64,000 bases of DNA from Candidatus Obscuribacterales bacterium (GTDB lineage Bacteria > Cyanobacteriota > Vampirovibrionia > Obscuribacterales > Obscuribacteraceae). The DNA is taken from assembly GCA_019637435.1 (NCBI GenBank), contig JAHBVO010000004.1, positions 620,001-684,000 of the forward strand, read 5' to 3'. A program made the position numbers and the translations under genes. Position 1 is the first letter of the stretch. Every line of letters begins with the position of its first letter. Under the pieces are notes generated by a model that saw nothing but the letters and a program-made list of their open reading frames with translations, searched no databases and was not told where the DNA came from. Positions 25,000 to 37,387 of this stretch are shown piece after piece.

Positions 25000-26547
25000 T
25001 TAGTCTGTCTGGACTGGAAGTCCCCAGAATGCTCCCTGTCCCAACTGCACTCCGCAGCTAGACATCGCATCAAGATCTTTCTTAGATTCAATGCCATCCG
25101 CAATAATAAGGCAGTTGAGTTGTGAGGCAACCCTTACTAGCTTCGACACAAACGCTCGATAAGTGGGAACTTCGCTGGAAGAGTTTTTTACCACTTCCTT
25201 TTCGATTCTGATAAACCGGGGCTCGAGCATCAGAAGACTAGCGAATGAATTGAATCCTGCTCCTCCCTGGCCAAGGGCGATATTTACACCCAACTCCTTG
25301 AGTCTCTGCACATGCTCAAACAGCCTCATAGGCTCTGCCAGGAAATCGTTGTCGTGGATAACAACACATACTTCCTGTCCTGCAACATCGAATATTGTTT
25401 CCAAATTGTCTAGCGGAATATCAAACAGCGTTGCTGCGAAAACGTTGATGAAGCCGGGGCTTTTGTCAGGCAATTTGCTTAAGTTTTCAAGGCAGATTTT
25501 CAAACATCTTAGGTCTACCGGTGTGCGAAGATTATGTTCGCGAGCCAGTTTATAAAATGCATCAGGCTGTTCGAATACGCCTTTTTCTGCGCGACACTGA
25601 AGCTCATAACCGATAATTTGCTGGTCTCTCAGTTGCGAGATCGGTTGATAAACAGCCCGAAGACATTCTCCGCTTCGGAGCTTTTCTAGAGTAACTGCTA
25701 ATTCGTTAAAGGTCTCATTGCTGTTTGAAAACGAGACGGAGTTTTTTCCGGCTCTCTTGCTGTTCTTCAGACCCGCATTCCCAGAAGCCAATATTTCCTC
25801 AATCGAAAGTAGCTCGTTTGCAAGTTCGATAATTCCGGTGCTGGTTGTAATTTTTGTTGTCTCGTGGGCAAGATTGATCGGCGTTTCTGCTACAGATAAA
25901 CGCACTCGCTCTGCTACTTGAAGTGCAGTATTGGTGTCGATCTCGGAAAGCAGAATCAAGAATTCGTCTCCGCCAATTCGAGCAACGTGATCGGATGGTC
26001 TCACAGCTTTGACCAAACGAGAGGACACTTCCTGAAGCACCAGGTCTCCAACGGAGTGTCCATATTTTTCGTTGATTCCTTTGAAGTCATCGCAGTCTAT
26101 GAGGAGCGCAAAGTTTTTTGTTTTGTTTCTGGCCGCGCGCTCAATCTCTATTTTTAAGACCCGCTCAAAACCTCGTCGGTTCATTACCTCTGTTAATGGG
26201 TCAATCAACACAAGGTGTTTGAGTTCTCGGTTTCGTTCTTCGATGGTAGCGGCCATCGCGTGCAATTTATTTTCTGCATCTTCGTGCCTCGTGAGGAATC
26301 GAGCAAGAAGAATATAAAGGTAGAGAAGCAAGACCACTACAACCGTTCCCATCAGAAACTGTTGAATGCTCTGACCCGTAAAGAAGCCAACAGTAAGCGT
26401 CAACAACGCGATCGCGATCGTCCCCAGAATTGTGATTTGCAACAGTTTTTTTTGCTTTGCCCGCTCACCGCCAGTTAGCGATGGCGATTTCAGCAGAGCG
26501 AGCTCCGCTGAATACGACTTTAGAATTTGGCTGAACTGATTCTTCAT
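25000..26547 (-). CDS. Membrane GGDEF protein with degenerate EAL domain
   Basis: 515 residues. Two membrane helices near 30-85, a short coiled linker, then a GGDEF domain near 115-275 with an intact GGDEF signature and an RPSD inhibitory-site motif five residues before it, so it should be an active, feedback-inhibited diguanylate cyclase. The C-terminal domain is EAL-like but degenerate: EAL is replaced by ELQ, and the paired Asp of the DDFGTG loop is replaced by GQGGAG, so phosphodiesterase activity is unlikely; it may only bind c-di-GMP or a partner. Transcribed divergently from the kinase at 26657. Confidence 0.85.
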   Translation of the reverse strand: MKNQFSQILKSYSAELALLKSPSLTGGERAKQKKLLQITILGTIAIALLTLTVGFFTGQSIQQFLMGTVVVVLLLYLYILLARFLTRHEDAENKLHAMAATIEERNRELKHLVLIDPLTEVMNRRGFERVLKIEIERAARNKTKNFALLIDCDDFKGINEKYGHSVGDLVLQEVSSRLVKAVRPSDHVARIGGDEFLILLSEIDTNTALQVAERVRLSVAETPINLAHETTKITTSTGIIELANELLSIEEILASGNAGLKNSKRAGKNSVSFSNSNETFNELAVTLEKLRSGECLRAVYQPISQLRDQQIIGYELQCRAEKGVFEQPDAFYKLAREHNLRTPVDLRCLKICLENLSKLPDKSPGFINVFAATLFDIPLDNLETIFDVAGQEVCVVIHDNDFLAEPMRLFEHVQRLKELGVNIALGQGGAGFNSFASLLMLEPRFIRIEKEVVKNSSSEVPTYRAFVSKLVRVASQLNCLIIADGIESKKDLDAMSSCGVQLGQGAFWGLPVQTD

Positions 26548-26656
26548 GCGGAACCCGCAGTCTGGCCTAAATCTCTTCGTGAATCACTGGCAAACGTGTT
26601 CGTCGGTTTCTGATGTCGGGAATATTAATATCGACACTGAAAGCACACTTTCAAAC

Positions 26657-28294
26657 ATGGACGCTGACCCTCCACTTATAATCGGCAAGGTCTGCCCTAC
26701 CTGCCTATTCAAGTACAGTCCGGATCTGGAGCGCTGTCCAGACGACAACAGCATTCTTGCTGTCATTAAGCGCGATCCTTTTATCGGGAAGATGATTGCT
26801 GATAAGTATCAGATCATCGAGATTCTCGGCATGGGCGGTTTTTCAACCGTCTACAAAGCTGAGCAAACTTCCTTACGCCGAGTTGTGGCTGTCAAAATCT
26901 TGCACGCTGAATTTGTCGACAAGCCTGACAAAATTCGGCGTTTCCAGCATGAGGCTGAATCTATCAGCACCCTGGTCCATTCCAATGTTGCATCGGTTTA
27001 TGACTATGGGGTGCTTGCGCAAGGCCAGCCGTATCTGGTGTTGGAGTATGCTCCAGGCAAAACTCTATCAGCCGTGCTCAGTGAGGCAAAGGTTCTTTCA
27101 CCAGAAAGGGCAGTGAATATATTCATCCAGTGCTGCGATGGAGTTGCTGCAGCGCACCGCAAAGGAATTATTCACAGGGATTTGAAACCGTCCAATATTG
27201 TTCTCCTCGAATCTGAGGAGGGCATCGAACACGTTAAGGTGTTGGATTTCGGATTGGCAAAAGTGATCTCGGGAGATGGAAGCGCTCACGAGAATCTAAC
27301 CCTGACCGGTGAAGTACTGGGGACGCCGGCCTACATGGCTCCGGAGCAGTGCATGGGGACCGCAATGGATCTTCGCACAGATATCTATTGCTTTGGTTGT
27401 GTAATGTATGAAGCGCTCTCCGGAAAGCTCCCGCTGGAGGGCGATTCGTCTTACGAGGTGATGCACAAACATATCAACGAGGCTCCGATCACTCTCTCGA
27501 AAAGTGGAGCATCAGTGCCAACACGGCTTGTGCGCATTGTGAACAAGGCTCTTCAGAAAGATCCAGATGACCGTTATCAAAACTTCGAGGAACTCAAGGA
27601 TGCTCTGATGGGTGTAGAGCCGGATTTTACGTCTGAGATCAAGAGCGTTTTGTTCTCGGGTGGGAATGCCAAGCTTTCAAAGAAAAATAAAGCATTCCGA
27701 CGAAAGGTATTTCTGGCGTCATGGTGCGCAGTTCTTCTTTTTACCGCCGTTGCCGGCCTACTGGTATACGAGCGTAGCCAGGCAGTTCGAAAGGACCAAA
27801 TCGCAAAGCGATACGCGAACAAACTTTCCAAATTCGATAATGGGCAAGTAACGTTTGAGTATCCAGCAGAATTTCATGCCAGTGAAGTGCCGGATGACGG
27901 TTCTGGCATCGTCGAGCATTTTGAACATCGAGTCGTCCCGAATGTCAGTTTTGATATAAAATTTCTCGATTCAAAAGCCGTTGATGGAAACGACCGTGAT
28001 TTGTTGACCTCCGCCAAATATCAACGAACGGTGCATGCGTCCTATCCGAATTTCACCGAAATCAGGCCGCTTCAAGAGGTTGATTTCGGGTCGAACAAGA
28101 CTCTTCGCGGCTACGAGACAGAGTTCATCTATAAAAAGGTCTTTGAGGGGTACTTCAGGGAAAGACACATTTACTTCGGGACACCCGATTCAATCTGGAA
28201 GCTGAAGTTCTTCTGCCCACTGGAATCTCGTGAAAAATACGAAAAGATGTTTGATATCGTATTTAGTACCGTTCAATTGAAATCACAGAACTGA
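26657..28294 (+). CDS. Ser/Thr protein kinase with zinc ribbon and extracytoplasmic C-terminal domain
   Basis: 545 residues from ATG 26657 (the frame is open to 26546, but the extension overlaps the divergent gene's start). N-terminal zinc ribbon CPTC-x10-CPDD near residues 13-30. Kinase domain about 50-320: GMGGFSTV Gly loop, VAVKIL lysine, HRDLKPSN loop, DFGLAK, GTPAYMAPEQ. Single membrane helix near 355-375 (ASWCAVLLFTAVAGLLVY). The C-terminal 160 residues form a beta-rich domain of unknown ligand on the other side of the membrane. It lies next to a c-di-GMP gene, so cross-talk is possible. Confidence 0.88.
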   Translation: MDADPPLIIGKVCPTCLFKYSPDLERCPDDNSILAVIKRDPFIGKMIADKYQIIEILGMGGFSTVYKAEQTSLRRVVAVKILHAEFVDKPDKIRRFQHEAESISTLVHSNVASVYDYGVLAQGQPYLVLEYAPGKTLSAVLSEAKVLSPERAVNIFIQCCDGVAAAHRKGIIHRDLKPSNIVLLESEEGIEHVKVLDFGLAKVISGDGSAHENLTLTGEVLGTPAYMAPEQCMGTAMDLRTDIYCFGCVMYEALSGKLPLEGDSSYEVMHKHINEAPITLSKSGASVPTRLVRIVNKALQKDPDDRYQNFEELKDALMGVEPDFTSEIKSVLFSGGNAKLSKKNKAFRRKVFLASWCAVLLFTAVAGLLVYERSQAVRKDQIAKRYANKLSKFDNGQVTFEYPAEFHASEVPDDGSGIVEHFEHRVVPNVSFDIKFLDSKAVDGNDRDLLTSAKYQRTVHASYPNFTEIRPLQEVDFGSNKTLRGYETEFIYKKVFEGYFRERHIYFGTPDSIWKLKFFCPLESREKYEKMFDIVFSTVQLKSQN

Positions 28295-28354
28295 AGAAAG
28301 AGTGCTGAAGCTCATAAGTCGACAAGCAAAATGCGCGGCCAGACTTTTTTTCTC

Positions 28355-28392
28355 CAAAAGCAAAAGCCCCGAGCTATTAACTCGAGGCTTTT
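28355..28392 (-). terminator. Terminator of the rRNA operon
   Basis: On the minus strand AAAAGCCTCGAG, 7-base loop, CTCGGGGCTTTT, just past the 5S end; a 12-base arm with one non-ideal pair, followed by T-rich DNA. It also faces the kinase gene ending at 28294. Confidence 0.8.
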
Positions 28393-28398
28393 ATAACT

Positions 28399-28513
28399 CC
28401 TGGCACCGGGCTATCTTCCCAGGCAGTCACCCACCAAGTATTGTCGCTGCTGACCGTCTTTACCTTCGTGTTCGGGATGGGAACGGGTGTGTTCCGGTCG
28501 CTTCGGCACCAAG
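28399..28513 (-). rRNA. rrf: 5S ribosomal RNA
   Basis: The minus strand carries the 5S core (CCCATCCCGAACACGAAGGT, then GACGGTCAGCAGCGAC, then the closing GGTGCCAGG). The two ends, CTTGGTGCC and GGTGCCAGG, pair along 9 bases with G-U pairs to form helix I, which sets the limits at about 115 bases. It is 196 bases downstream of 23S. Confidence 0.88.
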
Positions 28514-28709
28514 AACCTTTTAGGGTACGGCATCTTCACGAGGAAGAGGCTATGACCGCGGTGAAGTTTCACAATTTGAAACTAGTTCTTTGTCACCGCT
28601 CGTAAGGAAGTCTGACACCGTATTCAGTATCAAACTCCGTTACCCTGAAGACTGCACATTGAGTGGCTTGCGCCATTTAAACAACTAGGTAATCTAACAC
28701 CAAAATAAA

Positions 28710-31676
<2,967 letters not shown>

Positions 31677-31951
31677 TCTCGATGCGGCTCGTTCCAGGAC
31701 AGGAACACAAGCAGGCACCGAGTCTTACATTGGTGTTTTGATTACGGACTTGTTGCTGATGGATTAAATCAGCAACACTAGTTGTCGTTCTCAATATGCA
31801 GTTTTCAGGGTACGGCGCCGAGATTAATAGCCTCTCGGCTGTGGGCTCTCGAGGTCTTTCGAACCTCGCAGAGTCAACAATTCTATCAGTTAACTCTGGT
31901 TTGAAAAGGGTTTGTATCTTAGTTGTTACAGACGCTTTTCAGTAAAAACTC

Positions 31952-32024
31952 TGGAGGCTAGGAGATTCGAACTCCTGACCTTCTCGGTGCAAACGAGACG
32001 CTCTACCAACTGAGCCAAGCCCCC
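31952..32024 (-). tRNA. tRNA-Ala (anticodon TGC)
   Basis: 73 bases on the minus strand. Acceptor GGGGGCT pairs with AGCCTCC, D-arm TGGCTCAGTTGGTAGAGC, anticodon loop with TGC, T-arm with GTTCGAATC. The discriminator is A and the 3' CCA is not encoded. Confidence 0.95.
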
Positions 32025-32195
32025 GAGTTCGAACTTTCCAGTTCACGCATCCCATTATAAGGGAACGCTCTCCGTAAGTCCTCTCACCGTGTCCGAATGT
32101 TTCGGACGGGTGACTTTCCTTCAGCCGCGTCGTCGTTTCTCTATCATAACAGACTTTTCGAAACGTCGCACGCTCTCAAGGAAAGCTTTAAGATC

Positions 32196-32269
32196 TGGGC
32201 TATCGAGGACTCGAACCTCGGACCTCACCCTTATCAGGGGTGCGCTCTAGCCACCTGAGCTAATAGCCC
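32196..32269 (-). tRNA. tRNA-Ile (anticodon GAT)
   Basis: 74 bases on the minus strand. Acceptor GGGCTAT pairs with ATAGCCC, D-arm TAGCTCAGGTGGCTAGAGC, anticodon GAT in CTGATAA, T-arm with GTTCGAGTC. CCA not encoded. In a standard operon this gene follows 16S, but no 16S is found upstream. Confidence 0.95.
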
Positions 32270-32649
32270 TCGCTCAGCGAGATTTCTAATAGTATCACCT
32301 AACCCCTGCGTGTGCATCTGCACCATCCACATATCTTCATACTGGTGAACGATCGCGTGAAGTCCGCAACACAGGCTGTTCTTCTTGAGGTGTCGGCATG
32401 CCAAGCGTTGCTCCGATTATCAGCAGGCGAAAATCTCCATCTCTCGAAAGCCGCACAAACAGCCACTCTTGTATTTTGCAATGGTGCTATATGCGGTGGA
32501 TATGAAAAATGTGCAAGATTGATCGCAGCAAAATCATTCCTATATAGAGGATATAAACCGCTCGCGACCCCGCCTTGCGATAATGCTGAATTTTGCGCGT
32601 GCATGAGACTTCCCGGCACGGCACCGGCTGTGGTGCAGCGCCGGATTCT
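32270..32649. other. 380-base stretch upstream of tRNA-Ile where 16S would be expected; no gene supported
   Basis: The region holds overlapping frames on both strands, none with a ribosome site, signal peptide or family motif. I see no 16S sequence: no anti-Shine-Dalgarno tail and no conserved 16S 3' segments. It probably carries the promoter for the tRNA-Ile/Ala-23S-5S transcript, but no clear -35/-10 pair could be picked. Confidence 0.6.
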
Positions 32650-33711
32650 CTAAGCCGTCTCCTGAGTGGGTCTGAACAGGTAGAAACCGGCAAGTCCGGT
32701 CAGTATAGCTGTCAGTAGAAGTAGAGGAAGGCATGTGAGCTCGCCTGAAATAGCCGCTTTCAAAAACATCGCACTTACACAAGCGAAGGTTGCCGTCATT
32801 GCGAACCAGAAAAACTTGCGCATGAAACCACCAATAACTAGCGGTTGTTGCTCGATCACCGTCTCGCCCTCTTGCGCCTGCAATTGAGCAGCTAGATTTT
32901 TCAACAACCACATGTCGGCGCCAAAGGTGCCGCCCTTCAGATCAAAACAGGACACGATGACACCGGTTTCATTTGCCTCGAGCTGGTAGCACATAATCCT
33001 CACAAGCAGATGGTTCTGGATACGCGCTTGTATGTAGCCGGACCGGCGGTCTACAAAATCAAAGTCGCGATCGGTTTTTGCGCCGAGCTTGTCTCTGCAG
33101 ATTGGGAATGCTTCGTCGAGCGGCATTGCCAGTCGGAATTCAAGGGTCGGGTTGGAGCGCATCGGGAAGCCTGTACGGAGCGATTCAAGGAAGCGGAATA
33201 TTACAAAAACGAAGGCAATTCCGCCGCCAAGCGGGATTGCGATGGAGCCCGACAGAAAAATCGCCATCACCAACGCGCTCGGAAGCGATTGGTTGTTTGG
33301 TACGCAAATTGCCAGGGCGAAAACCAGCACCATCAGCCAGGAAAACACCATGATGATTATCGGGTCCCAATAAGGACGTGTGCGAATGAAGCGAATCGGT
33401 TTTCCATAGATGGTTAGTGACTTCTGAGACGCGCTCTGGGCTTCGCTTTCTGTGACTTCCTGATGAGCCAACCAGAGAGGATACATCAGCGCGAACTCAC
33501 GGCGCTCGATATTTGTTGTATATCCGCCTGGGGCTTTGTGCTCTATTAGTGCTGCCAGAACGTCCGACTTTTGAGACAACGGTTCAAAGTGTCGGTCGTA
33601 CATATATATGTCTACCGAGTCTTTATGACTTTGCACGACTTTGCCAACCAGGCAGGAGCCGTCGTTGGTTGCGAAGGCGTAAAGCTCACCAGCTTTAAGA
33701 TGATTCGACAT
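32650..33711 (-). CDS. Four-helix membrane protein of unknown function
   Basis: 353 residues. The first 110 are soluble, beginning with a beta-rich segment (LYAFATNDGSCLVGKVV) that may form a small barrel. Two membrane helices near 120-175 (PIIIMVFSWLMVLVFALAI, then a Gly-rich one), a soluble middle domain about 185-290, and two more near 300-350. No catalytic motif. It lies directly upstream of the rRNA cluster on the same strand, in the place where a 16S gene would normally be, so the 16S gene has either moved or never been linked. Confidence 0.7.
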   Translation of the reverse strand: MSNHLKAGELYAFATNDGSCLVGKVVQSHKDSVDIYMYDRHFEPLSQKSDVLAALIEHKAPGGYTTNIERREFALMYPLWLAHQEVTESEAQSASQKSLTIYGKPIRFIRTRPYWDPIIIMVFSWLMVLVFALAICVPNNQSLPSALVMAIFLSGSIAIPLGGGIAFVFVIFRFLESLRTGFPMRSNPTLEFRLAMPLDEAFPICRDKLGAKTDRDFDFVDRRSGYIQARIQNHLLVRIMCYQLEANETGVIVSCFDLKGGTFGADMWLLKNLAAQLQAQEGETVIEQQPLVIGGFMRKFFWFAMTATFACVSAMFLKAAISGELTCLPLLLLTAILTGLAGFYLFRPTQETA

Positions 33712-33824
33712 GGAAGTGGTGACCGCAGTTTCCCTTCTAAGTCTTTTATACCCTGACAGCGTCCTAAAAGCTTGAACCCTGGCTTCCAGGGCGATAAGCT
33801 TTCTCCGTGAGAACGCGGAGGGCG

Positions 33825-34451
33825 ATGATGTCTCTTGACGGGCGATTGGTCGGAACTGACGACTACGAATTCGAAGATTACTATGCTGCGCTCTTGAATT
33901 CTATTCAAACTGCTTTTATTGACAAGGGAAACAGCGGTCAATTAACGATTGGACCGGCCAATCACGATTTCAAAGGTGAAATTGGCAAGTCGGGGAGCGT
34001 GCTCCAGCTCAAAAGTTATGCGGCGTACTTGTCGGTGCACGGTGAGCCTCCTTCTGAACCGGATTTTTCCGTAATCGGCCATGAGCTCAACGAGATAAAC
34101 CAGGGACGCCTGCCGCTTGGCAAGTTTAAGCACCTGATTAACCATTCGGACTCAAACGGCTTTTACATTCCCATAGACTTCGATGACCCCTTTGCTTTTG
34201 ACGTGGCGTCGTCCACCGGCGATGGCAGTTGGAAGTGCGATATCGGCTCATCTAATGCGCTCCTTCGCGAGTTGGATGAACTCAATCAATTCTTGAAAGT
34301 TCCTGGTGACGTTGGTCAGTTGAACGGAACTGCAGTCCTGGACCAGCAAATCGCAGGCGATACTTTTGAAGAGGAAAAACGAGTGTGGGGAATGCTGCAC
34401 TGGTTGGCTCGCGAGAGCGTCGCGCGTAGCTTGCTTTTGGAGTTTTGCTAG
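33825..34451 (+). CDS. Hypothetical acidic protein, 208 residues
   Basis: The ATG at 33825 is chosen because GGAGG sits 4 bases before it (ATG 33828 is equally possible; GTG 33807 is unlikely). The protein is soluble and acidic. The segments FSVIGHELNEIN and GFYIPIDFDDPFAFD suggest an alpha/beta fold of the kind seen in some immunity or regulatory proteins, but I cannot assign a family. Nothing nearby suggests a role. Confidence 0.6.
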   Translation: MMSLDGRLVGTDDYEFEDYYAALLNSIQTAFIDKGNSGQLTIGPANHDFKGEIGKSGSVLQLKSYAAYLSVHGEPPSEPDFSVIGHELNEINQGRLPLGKFKHLINHSDSNGFYIPIDFDDPFAFDVASSTGDGSWKCDIGSSNALLRELDELNQFLKVPGDVGQLNGTAVLDQQIAGDTFEEEKRVWGMLHWLARESVARSLLLEFC

Positions 34452-34653
34452 TGGGGACCGACCCGGTCAAGGAAGGAAAGCCGCACTACGCCGCCAATTT
34501 GCTATAAGCATATCTGATAAATATTTCAGACTGTTACTGGCTCGCGACGCCCAATGTCCGAGGGTTTTGACGTTCGCTCCTGTAAAAGGACGAGTTGTTC
34601 GGAACGATAGGTGTAGAATACGTCCTTACTGAATTCAGCTTATAAAGAGGCTA

Positions 34654-35328
34654 ATGGTGTTTATGAACGGTTCTTCGAAAATAGCGCAAAAGCTTATGGC
34701 GTTATTTCTGTTGACGATGGCGATACTGATTCCCAATGAATTGTTTGCTGATCGCTTCGTCAAGGCCGCCCCGGAAGCCGCAGCTCCGGCGGTTGTAGGA
34801 AAGGCAGCTCCTGACTTCACATTGACCGATACACACGGCAAGCAGTGGAGTTTGAAAGATCAAAAGGGCAAGGTTGTGGTGCTCGAGTGGTTCAACTTCG
34901 GTTGTCCTTTCGTCAAGAAGCACTACGATAGCGGCAACATGCAGAAGTTGCAGAAGGAATATACCGGCAAGGGCGTGGTTTGGGTTTCCATCAACTCCTC
35001 TGCCAAAGGGAAGCAAGGTAACGCAACTCCCGATGAGCACAACAAGGCATTCGCCGACCGAAAGGCTGCACCATCAGTGGTGCTAATCGACGAGGACGGT
35101 AAGGTCGGCAGAGAATACAATGCTAAAACCACCCCCGACATGTATGTGATCGACAAGGCCGGTAAGCTGGTCTATGCCGGTGCGATCGACGATAAATCCG
35201 GAGTGGACCAATCCGAAATCGCTACCGCGAAGAACTACGTCAAGAGCGCTCTTGATGAGGTTCTCAAAGGCAAGTCGGTGACTGTCGCTGAGACCAAGTC
35301 CTACGGATGTTCTGTGAAGTATCAGTAG
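34654..35328 (+). CDS. Exported redoxin/peroxiredoxin-like thioredoxin-fold protein
   Basis: 224 residues; AAAGAGG precedes ATG 34654 closely (ATG 34663 is the alternative). Signal peptide near residues 10-32. The domain starts APDFTLTDTHGKQWSL and has the redox centre WFNFGCPFVKKHY, with a single Cys in place of the peroxidatic Thr-x-x-Cys pattern, and then VVWVSINSS, PDMYVIDKAGKLVYAGAIDD. This is the AhpC/TSA-redoxin family of exported thiol proteins. A C-terminal Cys (YGCSVKYQ) could be a resolving partner. The Cys is a normal TGT codon here, unlike the two TGA-containing relatives. It ends at a terminator. Confidence 0.82.
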   Translation: MVFMNGSSKIAQKLMALFLLTMAILIPNELFADRFVKAAPEAAAPAVVGKAAPDFTLTDTHGKQWSLKDQKGKVVVLEWFNFGCPFVKKHYDSGNMQKLQKEYTGKGVVWVSINSSAKGKQGNATPDEHNKAFADRKAAPSVVLIDEDGKVGREYNAKTTPDMYVIDKAGKLVYAGAIDDKSGVDQSEIATAKNYVKSALDEVLKGKSVTVAETKSYGCSVKYQ

Positions 35329-35356
35329 GCACCCGCCACCTGTCGAAGTTCATCAA

Positions 35357-35388
35357 AAGACTCCCTTCGCTTCGGCAGAGGGAGTTTT
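35357..35388 (+). terminator. Rho-independent terminator
   Basis: ACTCCCT (35360-35366), 12-base loop, AGGGAGT then TTTT, 31 bases after the redoxin stop. Confidence 0.75.
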
Positions 35389-35537
35389 TGTTTGGTGGCG
35401 TTGAATAGCCACCGAATTGCTTTCATGGACCGTTGCGTCGCATAACGTGGTGGTATCGCATATAGTTTTACACTCCGGCATCACATGTGGTGCGGGTTGT
35501 GAGAAATTCGTCAGCCCGTAAGCGCTGTGGCTTGCCT

Positions 35538-35543
35538 TATAAT
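35538..35543 (+). promoter_or_regulatory. Putative -10 box (TATAAT)
   Basis: TATAAT 56 bases before the ATG at 35600. No clear -35. Confidence 0.4.
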
Positions 35544-35599
35544 TCTTTCCAGACTGGCGAACCGTGCGGCATGTCGAAGAAATAGAAAGTGGAGATGCG

Positions 35600-37288
35600 A
35601 TGCATATCAATCCGATGATTTCAGTCAAAGTTGCAGCAGCTATGTTGGGACGAGACAAGAAATACGTCAGAGAAAAACTCGATCAAGGTCTCTATAAAGG
35701 GGAGAAGCGTCTCGACGGTGACAAAGAGCGCTGGTTCGTTCAGAAGAATGACATTGATGCAGAGCTGGCATCGATGCCGATTGTCACGCCTAACGGCACT
35801 TATTTTATGAACGGCGACATTCCTACCGTGGTTGAGAACGAACTTACCACGCCACCGCCTCCGGCACCACGTCGGCGTCGGAAGACCGCTGAAAAGGCTA
35901 AGCCTGTTGTAGACGCTAAAGTCGTCCAGGAGAATTTCGCACCTGATGCCCACCCTAATGACGGCGTCGAGAACAACGATTTGTTCTTCGGTGTAGAAGA
36001 GGTCGATGATATTTCTGTGACAACAGCCACAGTCGAGGTCAGCGTAACAACCACCGGTCCGCTTCCTGAATTCGAGAAACCAATTGTCGGTCATATCGCG
36101 GAAACGGTTGTCGATGCTGCAGTCGTTGAAGAAACAGCTGAAACTGTTTCAGTCACTGTCTCTAGTCCAGGGTTTGATACAGTTGCCACCATTGCTTTGG
36201 ATGCGCAGTCTGGTGCGAGTTTCTACGACGTCTATGAAGACTACGAAGATGCTGCGCTGTTCAAAAACGTGCAGGGAAGTGAAACGTATTTCTTCGACGC
36301 GGCTGTCGATGATGTCGTGCGCGAAGCGTTGCGCGATCAGGCGCTTGTTGAGGCAATTTCCGCCGCCGCCGATGCACCGTCGATGATGACAGTCGTGAGG
36401 GTTATGGCTCGTGAATTTGCCAAGCGCCTCGACGATCATCGCTTGATTGCGGCACGTTTGGTTGAAGAACTCGAGGAGCGCAATTTGCGCTTGCGTTTGC
36501 TCCCGGACCTTCAAAGAAAGGCTGAAGAGGCTGAGCGTCTGGAGTTTGAAGCGGCTGCGTATCGTCTGCAGATCTCTTGCATGGAGCAACAACAATTCGA
36601 CACCGTTGTGATGCTCGAACGAGCAGAACAGGAGACTATCCCGCAACTGGAGGCTTTGCTCGAAGAAGAATACCGGATGCATAGTATCGAGGTTGCCAGA
36701 CTTCGCGAGCAGATTACAGATCTATCGACTCGCGCGACGTTTGATGAAAAGAACAGAGCTACGATTGTCGAACTGGAAGCAGCGCTGATGGACTTGATCG
36801 AAGCGAAAGATCGCGAGCGCCGCGAAGCTCAAGCCGAGATCGATAGAATGCGTCAGGAGCGTGAAATTGAGATTCAAAGGCTCACGGAAGAGGCTGCTCA
36901 ACTGAAAAGAGAGAAAGATAAGGACCTTGCCCAGATCGCTCAGTTCACCGCCGAGTACCAGCGTCAGAAAGAGTTTGAGATTGCTGTTCTCAATGATGAG
37001 GCGGATTTGCTCCAACAGGAGAAGAAGATTATACAAGCTCGGCTTGATGAGCGCCTCGCCGAGATCGCGCTGCAGGCTCAAGCAATCGAACGCCTGGAGT
37101 CGGACCTTCGAAATGCCACCGTCTGCAGTGCAACTGAAAAACAGTCCGCCAAAGAAGAAGCCGAGCGCATCGCCAGAGAGATGGGAACTGAGATAACCGC
37201 TTTGAACGATCGTCTTTCCAAACTTACGGAGCAATTGACTGTTTCGCAAATGCCATGGTGGAAACGCTGGCTGATGCCGTCGCCTTAA
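35600..37288 (+). CDS. Coiled-coil protein with N-terminal excisionase/MerR-like helix-turn-helix
   Basis: 562 residues from ATG 35600, preceded by GGAG 6-9 bases upstream. Residues about 5-60 resemble a MerR/excisionase winged helix (ISVKVAAAMLGRDKKYVREKL, then a basic wing and WFVQKNDID). About 75-250 is acidic, Pro/Val/Thr-rich and probably disordered. About 250-555 is a long Glu/Arg/Leu/Ala coiled coil. The last residues (PWWKRWLMP) are basic-aromatic and could touch a membrane. A DNA-binding structural or segregation role is possible. The gene is followed by a low-complexity protein in the same direction. Confidence 0.7.
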   Translation: MHINPMISVKVAAAMLGRDKKYVREKLDQGLYKGEKRLDGDKERWFVQKNDIDAELASMPIVTPNGTYFMNGDIPTVVENELTTPPPPAPRRRRKTAEKAKPVVDAKVVQENFAPDAHPNDGVENNDLFFGVEEVDDISVTTATVEVSVTTTGPLPEFEKPIVGHIAETVVDAAVVEETAETVSVTVSSPGFDTVATIALDAQSGASFYDVYEDYEDAALFKNVQGSETYFFDAAVDDVVREALRDQALVEAISAAADAPSMMTVVRVMAREFAKRLDDHRLIAARLVEELEERNLRLRLLPDLQRKAEEAERLEFEAAAYRLQISCMEQQQFDTVVMLERAEQETIPQLEALLEEEYRMHSIEVARLREQITDLSTRATFDEKNRATIVELEAALMDLIEAKDRERREAQAEIDRMRQEREIEIQRLTEEAAQLKREKDKDLAQIAQFTAEYQRQKEFEIAVLNDEADLLQQEKKIIQARLDERLAEIALQAQAIERLESDLRNATVCSATEKQSAKEEAERIAREMGTEITALNDRLSKLTEQLTVSQMPWWKRWLMPSP

Positions 37289-37387
37289 CTTCTTCCACTT
37301 CTTCAATGGAAATTCAACCTGCTAGCCTGAATGCTTGCTAGAATCTGCATTCGAATATATGTTGGATTGAAGTGTTGAGTTTTCCGG

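Noticed and set aside
32312..32653. 113-residue frame between tRNA-Ile and the membrane-protein gene
   Set aside because: No ribosome site, no family pattern, and equally long frames exist on the opposite strand; composition looks like random translation.
34452..34653. GGTCAAGGAAGGAAAGCCGC after the 33825 gene resembles the GGAAGGAAGC segment of SRP (4.5S) RNA
   Set aside because: The tetraloop stem and long flanking helix needed for SRP RNA cannot be formed, and the match is only a few bases. The 202-base gap has no other feature.
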